This document shows positions 7,597-12,739 of a stretch of DNA of 12,739 nt, one piece after another (position 1 is the first letter of the stretch; every line of letters starts with the position of its first letter). Source of the stretch: Phenylobacterium sp. (GTDB lineage: Bacteria > Pseudomonadota > Alphaproteobacteria > Caulobacterales > Caulobacteraceae); NCBI GenBank assembly GCA_025350885.1, contig JANXXA010000149.1, forward strand, positions 1-12,739, in the 5' to 3' direction. Below the pieces are notes generated by a model. That model had not been told where the DNA came from and searched no databases. It saw only the letters and a program-made list of their open reading frames with translations. The translations under genes and the position numbers were made by a program.

Positions 7597-9027
7597 CTAC
7601 GGCATTTCGCCGGCGTCGGCGGCGACGATGTCGGGCTGCGCCGGCTGGCCCAGCAGCAAGCGGCCAAACAACAGCCGGACGAAGAAGAACACCACTCCGG
7701 CGCCGCCGACGAGGGCCGCGTGCAACAACCAGAATCGAGACGCCGGCATGTCTTCCAAGAGGCCGCCCAGCCAGCCGACCAGCGTATTGCCGCCCCACAG
7801 GTGCAAGTAGTAGAGGCCAACGATGAAGCCGGCGATGGCCTTGGGCGCTGAGCGAACATAGAGCGCCAGGCCCACGGGCAGCACGTTGGCGAAGCCGATG
7901 TCGTTCAGCAGGTGGAAGGCCAGCAGCCAGCCGAAGCCGACCTTCTGGCCGGTCTGTGCGCCGATCATCGAGCCGACAGCCAGGCAGGCCACGCCCGCGG
8001 CGGCGAAGAAGCAGCCGATGGTGATCTTGCCGAGCTCGTCCGGCTCGGGGAACCGCTTGGCCCACACTCGCCAGAACCAGACCATCAGGGCCAGGGTCGC
8101 CACCGAGACGATGGAATCCACCGACACCAGCCAGGTCGTGAGGATCGGGACGCCGAACAGCTGCAGATCGGCGCTCTTCTCGGCCCAGAGCAGATAGCCG
8201 TTGAAGATCTGGTTGTTGCCGACGATCGAGACCGCCAGCACCGGCAGCAGCAGGACCAGGAGGGCGATCGAGGCGATGTCACGCCTGGAAAGCGGCCCGG
8301 CGTCGGCCTTGACGCTGGCCCGCGCGGCAGCCCCGCGTGGCGCGTCCGGCGGCAAGTGTTTGCGGCCGGTCAGATAGATCACCAGCGAGATCAGCATGCC
8401 GACACCGGCGGCCGCGAAGCCATAGTGCCAGGCGATCTTCTGGCCCAGGGTGCCGGTGATCATCGGGCCGAAGATCACCCCGGCGTTGATGCCCAGGTAG
8501 TAGATCTGGAAGGCGTCGGCGCGGCGATTGTCGCCGGCCTTGTAGAGCGAGCCCACCTGGGTCGCGAGATTGCCCTTCAGGCAGCCGGCGCCCAGCATCA
8601 GGCAGACCAGGGCGATCAGGAACGAGACGTCGAAGGCCATCAGGAAATGGCCCAGCGCCATCAGGCAGGCGCCAAGGATGATCGTGCGGGTGCGGCCCAG
8701 CAGCCGGTCGGCCAGGATGCCGCCCAGGATCGGCGTCAGATAGACCGTGCTGGCGTAGAAGCCGAAGATCGCCGAGGCCAGCTTGGTGACGGACAACACT
8801 TGGCCGTGGCCGTAGAGCATGTCGAAGACGCCGCGGCTCTGGGCCAGCCCGGCGACATGCTCCACGTGTCCGGGCAGCAGCAGCTGATGGACCATGTAGA
8901 GCACCAGCAGGGTCTGCATGCCGTAGTAGGAGAACCGCTCCCACGCCTCGGTGAAGGCCAGATAGGCAAGACCCTTGGGGTGGCCCATGAACCAGCGATC
9001 ATCGGCGTCTGCGGTCACGGCGGTCAT
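7597..9027 (-). CDS. POT/PTR2-family proton-coupled peptide (or small-solute) transporter
   Basis: A 476-residue inner-membrane transporter of the proton-coupled oligopeptide transporter family, which imports di- and tripeptides and sometimes other small molecules. The helix-1 ExxER motif is intact (E27-A-W-E30-R31-F32-SYYGM), and LTPILGGILADRLLG, LGAGCLKGN and YYLGINAG match other family signatures. About 12-14 hydrophobic segments are spread over the sequence, with a polar loop near residues 225-250 separating the two halves. The start is supported by GGGGAGG 5 bases upstream of the ATG. The stop is TAG and the aldo/keto reductase starts 8 bases on. The gap to the upstream hydrolase gene is 64 bases without a clear terminator. 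It is clearly paralogous to the transporter at 1-1318, which has lost the second Glu and the Arg of this motif. Confidence 0.94.
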   Translation of the reverse strand: MTAVTADADDRWFMGHPKGLAYLAFTEAWERFSYYGMQTLLVLYMVHQLLLPGHVEHVAGLAQSRGVFDMLYGHGQVLSVTKLASAIFGFYASTVYLTPILGGILADRLLGRTRTIILGACLMALGHFLMAFDVSFLIALVCLMLGAGCLKGNLATQVGSLYKAGDNRRADAFQIYYLGINAGVIFGPMITGTLGQKIAWHYGFAAAGVGMLISLVIYLTGRKHLPPDAPRGAAARASVKADAGPLSRRDIASIALLVLLLPVLAVSIVGNNQIFNGYLLWAEKSADLQLFGVPILTTWLVSVDSIVSVATLALMVWFWRVWAKRFPEPDELGKITIGCFFAAAGVACLAVGSMIGAQTGQKVGFGWLLAFHLLNDIGFANVLPVGLALYVRSAPKAIAGFIVGLYYLHLWGGNTLVGWLGGLLEDMPASRFWLLHAALVGGAGVVFFFVRLLFGRLLLGQPAQPDIVAADAGEMP

Positions 9028-9091
9028 GGAATCCTCCCCGGCAAGGGTAAGTTAGGCACGAAAGCTGATGTCGATGGAAGCCGGCGCGTGC

Positions 9092-9982
9092 TCAGCGTGG
9101 CAGGGCCTTCATTTCGCTGTCGATGATCCCGACGATCCGCTTCCAGGCCGGCGTGGTGGGAATCACCAGGTCGAAGTGGGCGGCGTCCGGGATGGTGACG
9201 ACCTTGGCCAGGTCGCCGGCGGCGCGAACTTTCAGCGCATAGTCGCGGCCGGTGTAAGGCGGCATGACCGGATCGAACACCCCGTGCACCATCACCACCC
9301 TGGCGCCGGACGGCAGCAACGCGCCCGGCGAGGTGTCGGCGTAGGGCGCCTTACGGTGGGCGGTATCGAGCAGGCGGTCGAGCGTGTCGTCGCCACAGGG
9401 CAGAGCGAAGACCTTGCCTTGGCCTTGCAGATCGCCGATCCCGGCCAGGCTGACGACCGCGCCGATTTTCAGTGGATCGGCGACGCGCAATGGGCTCTCG
9501 GCTGGCAGTCGGCCGCGGCTCGCCGCCCACAGCGCCAGATGACCTCCCGCCGAGTGCCCGACAGCCACCACACGTTCCAGGTCGAGGTCGTACTTCGGCG
9601 CCTCGATGCGCAGCCGGTCGACGGCCGCACCCACGTCCTGGAAGGTTCCCGGGTAGCCGGCTCCAGGCTCGCCCAGCTTGCGGTATTCGACATTCCAGAC
9701 CGCATAGCCGCGCCCAGCCAGGTCAGCGGCCAGCGCGCTGGTCTGCGCGAACCCCTCGTACTGCTTCAGAAAACATCCGCCGTGCAGCAGGATGACCAGC
9801 GGATGCGGCCCCCTTCCCTTGGGCAGGAAGAGTTCGGCGATTTGCGACGGCGCGGGACCATAGGGCACGACCACGTCAGCCGGGTGATGCGGTTGGCGCA
9901 TGTAGTCGACCAGGGCCGCCGGTTCAGCCTGCGCCATCGAGGCTCCCAGCACCAAGGCTGCAACGGTCATCCATCTCAACAC
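9092..9982 (-). CDS. Exported alpha/beta hydrolase (esterase/S9-like fold)
   Basis: A 296-residue serine hydrolase. Residues 1-19 form a Sec signal peptide (MLRW, hydrophobic AALVLGA, cleavage after AQA), so the mature enzyme is periplasmic or secreted. The oxyanion motif HGG is at 67-69 and the nucleophile elbow GHSAGG at 142-147 with S144. D237 (VFDPV) and H269 (AAHFD) complete the triad. This layout fits the BD-FAE/kynurenine formamidase-like esterases. The start is a GTG (codon at 9980-9982) with GGAG 6 bases upstream. The in-frame ATG at 9968-9970 has a poorer site and would leave a signal peptide without a positive charge, so GTG is preferred. It is the first gene after the tRNA, 86 bases away, and 64 bases before the POT transporter. 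It could cleave esters or amides outside the cytoplasm. A role in opening the product of the cytoplasmic Baeyer-Villiger enzyme would need that product to leave the cell. Confidence 0.9.
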   Translation of the reverse strand: MLRWMTVAALVLGASMAQAEPAALVDYMRQPHHPADVVVPYGPAPSQIAELFLPKGRGPHPLVILLHGGCFLKQYEGFAQTSALAADLAGRGYAVWNVEYRKLGEPGAGYPGTFQDVGAAVDRLRIEAPKYDLDLERVVAVGHSAGGHLALWAASRGRLPAESPLRVADPLKIGAVVSLAGIGDLQGQGKVFALPCGDDTLDRLLDTAHRKAPYADTSPGALLPSGARVVMVHGVFDPVMPPYTGRDYALKVRAAGDLAKVVTIPDAAHFDLVIPTTPAWKRIVGIIDSEMKALPR

Positions 9983-9988
9983 CCGGTA

Positions 9989-9992
9989 CTCC
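9989..9992 (-). promoter_or_regulatory. Ribosome binding site deciding the GTG start of the hydrolase
   Basis: GGAG on the minus strand lies 6 bases before the GTG codon at 9980-9982. No comparable site precedes the alternative ATG at 9968-9970, so this site favours the GTG start and the full signal peptide. Confidence 0.55.
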
Positions 9993-10013
9993 GATCCCCC
10001 GCTACGGCGCGGC

Positions 10014-10069
10014 AGCCTTCGCCCCGGAGAGGGCTTGCCGAGCCGTGGCCCGTGGAACGGGCGAAGGCT
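10014..10069. repeat. Perfect 11-base inverted repeat abutting the tRNA-Val 3' end
   Basis: AGCCTTCGCCC at 10014-10024 and its exact reverse complement GGGCGAAGGCT at 10059-10069 enclose 34 bases that can form smaller stems (GGCT...AGCC). The right arm shares its last base with the CCA end of the tRNA gene. The structure fills most of the 86-base gap between the tRNA and the hydrolase. On the minus strand it would form in RNA immediately 3' of the tRNA, where it could act as a processing signal or as a terminator. No T-run follows, so intrinsic termination is doubtful. Confidence 0.6.
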
Positions 10070-10145
10070 GGTGGGCGGCGAGGGGTTCGAACCCCCGACC
10101 CTCTCGGTGTAAACGAGATGCTCTGACCAGCTGAGCTAGCCGCCC
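10069..10145 (-). tRNA. tRNA-Val (anticodon UAC)
   Basis: A 77-base gene that folds into a complete cloverleaf on the minus strand. Acceptor GGGCGGC pairs with GCCGCCC, the D-stem GCTC with GAGC, and the anticodon stem TCTCG with CGAGA around the loop TTTACAC. The variable loop is GGGTC, and the T-arm is GGGGG-TTCGAAC-CCCTC with one G-U pair. The anticodon TAC occupies 10109-10111, reading GUA and possibly other valine codons. The discriminator is A and the CCA end is encoded (10069-10071). It lies 85 bases downstream of HU on the same strand. A weak -10-like TCTAGAAG ends 9 bases before the 5' end, without a good -35, so the promoter is not settled. Confidence 0.97.
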
Positions 10146-10230
10146 TTGCGCCAGCTTCTAGACCAGGTGCGCGGCGGCCTGAAGCGTCTGTGGGCAAAGT
10201 TTGCAACATCGGCAAGGCCGGGACATCCGA

Positions 10231-10506
10231 TCAGTCGTTAAGCGCACTCTTCAAGGCGTCGCCAACCTTGAAGCGACAGGTCTGCGAGGCCTTCAGCGCC
10301 ACGGTCTCGCCGGTGCGCGGATTGCGCCCCGTTCCGGCGGGCCGGCGGATGGGGACAAAACTGCCGAAACCGACCACGCGGACCTCGTGGCCCGATTTCA
10401 ACGACGTGGCGACCGAGGAGACAAAGGCGTCGAGCGCTGCCTTGGCCTGCGACCGGTTCAGGCCCGACTTGTCGGCCATGGCCTCGACGAGTTCGGCTTT
10501 CGTCAT
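10231..10506 (-). CDS. hupB: HU-family nucleoid-associated DNA-binding protein
   Basis: A 91-residue histone-like protein, the standard HU length. It binds and bends DNA with little sequence preference and compacts the nucleoid as a dimer. The N-terminal helices start MTKAELVEAMADKSGLNRSQA. The core GFGSF is at 46-50, and the flexible arm carries the conserved intercalating RNP at 61-63 (GRNPRTGE). The C-terminal helix ends FKVGDALKSALND. There is nothing pointing to IHF instead. GGGAGA sits 6 bases before the ATG. The gene follows lon on the same strand, a neighbour relation also known from Escherichia coli (lon-hupB) and from alphaproteobacteria. It probably has its own promoter in the 160-base gap, described separately. 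C77 in the penultimate strand is a minor oddity for an HU protein. Confidence 0.97.
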   Translation of the reverse strand: MTKAELVEAMADKSGLNRSQAKAALDAFVSSVATSLKSGHEVRVVGFGSFVPIRRPAGTGRNPRTGETVALKASQTCRFKVGDALKSALND

Positions 10507-10577
10507 ATGCGCTCTCCCAGCCCAGGGTTCTCGTATCCGGAACGAAGGGCTCCCGCGCCTCCCCCCTCCGGCGCAGA

Positions 10578-10606
10578 GTTAACGCCTGCCAAGGCGGCGG
10601 CGTCAA
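10578..10606 (-). promoter_or_regulatory. Probable sigma-70-type promoter of the HU gene
   Basis: On the minus strand TTGACG (10601-10606) is separated by exactly 17 bases from GTTAAC (10578-10583). This is a near-consensus -35 and an acceptable -10, also close to the Caulobacter housekeeping element (TTGAC, then GCTANAWC). Transcription would start near 10571, giving a leader of about 65 bases. A small inverted repeat, CGCCT (10583-10587) and AGGCG (10592-10596), lies in the spacer and could be an operator. Confidence 0.55.
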
Positions 10607-10612
10607 ACGGCA

Positions 10613-10638
10613 GCGGCGCGGGAATGACCCCGCGCCGC
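10613..10638 (-). terminator. Probable lon transcription terminator hairpin
   Basis: A perfect 10-base-pair GC-only stem, GCGGCGCGGG (10613-10622) and CCCGCGCCGC (10629-10638), closes a 6-base loop. It begins 28 bases after the lon stop codon on the minus strand. The tail that follows is only TGCCGTTTGACG, a weak T-run, as is common in GC-rich genomes. The HU promoter begins just 6 bases further on, so the element would separate the two transcripts. Confidence 0.6.
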
Positions 10639-10666
10639 GCCAATGTCACAAGACGTGACCCGGATT

Positions 10667-12739
<2,073 letters not shown>

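Noticed and set aside
9028..9091. GCACG...CGTGC pairing after the hydrolase stop as a terminator
   Set aside because: Five pairs across a loop of about 26 bases without a T-run is too weak, so read-through into the transporter gene seems more likely.
10069..10145. tRNA-Val as an integration site bounding a genomic island
   Set aside because: No integrase gene and no second copy of the tRNA 3' end was seen in the window, and base composition looks the same on both sides.

Overview
This is a GC-rich window with alphaproteobacterial character. The Caulobacteraceae (Caulobacter or Phenylobacterium) are the best guess. That rests on strong G/C preference at third codon positions, the lon - HU - tRNA-Val order, and a Caulobacter-like sigma-70 promoter before HU. 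The genus assignment is inference; no rRNA or marker gene was available for comparison. I see no phage, insertion sequence, CRISPR array or rRNA.

Layout. (1) 1-1318, minus: a POT/PTR2-family transporter cut by the left edge, whose ExxER proton-coupling motif is degenerate. (2) 1319-1461: a divergent intergenic region. (3) 1462-4220, plus: two overlapping genes for an isoquinoline 1-oxidoreductase-type molybdenum hydroxylase, a [2Fe-2S] subunit and a Tat-exported molybdopterin subunit. (4) 4237-9982, minus: a five-gene block, read from right to left. It encodes an exported alpha/beta hydrolase, a second POT transporter with an intact ExxER motif, an aldo/keto reductase, a 641-residue Baeyer-Villiger monooxygenase of the 4-hydroxyacetophenone monooxygenase type, and a GFA-like zinc protein. 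The gaps are 64, 8, 58 and 12 bases, so co-transcription of most or all of it is likely. (5) 10069-12739, minus: a housekeeping segment of tRNA-Val(UAC), HU and most of the Lon protease. It includes a probable lon terminator and a probable HU promoter packed into 160 bases.

How the genes may work together. A Baeyer-Villiger enzyme turns a ketone into an ester or lactone, an alpha/beta hydrolase can open that ester, and an aldo/keto reductase interconverts carbonyl and alcohol. The block therefore reads as a candidate catabolic or detoxification set for a ketone, with a POT transporter as a possible uptake or export route. One point complicates this. The hydrolase has a Sec signal peptide, so it acts outside the cytoplasm while the monooxygenase is cytoplasmic. 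The molybdenum hydroxylase next door is also exported, by Tat. The substrate cannot be read from the sequence, and a link between the plus-strand and minus-strand groups is only inferred from proximity.

Nothing here is a clearly new class of system. The most unusual signals are the altered ExxER motif of the first POT transporter, the Trp-Arg ending of the Baeyer-Villiger fingerprint, and a perfect 11-base inverted repeat abutting the 3' end of the tRNA gene.
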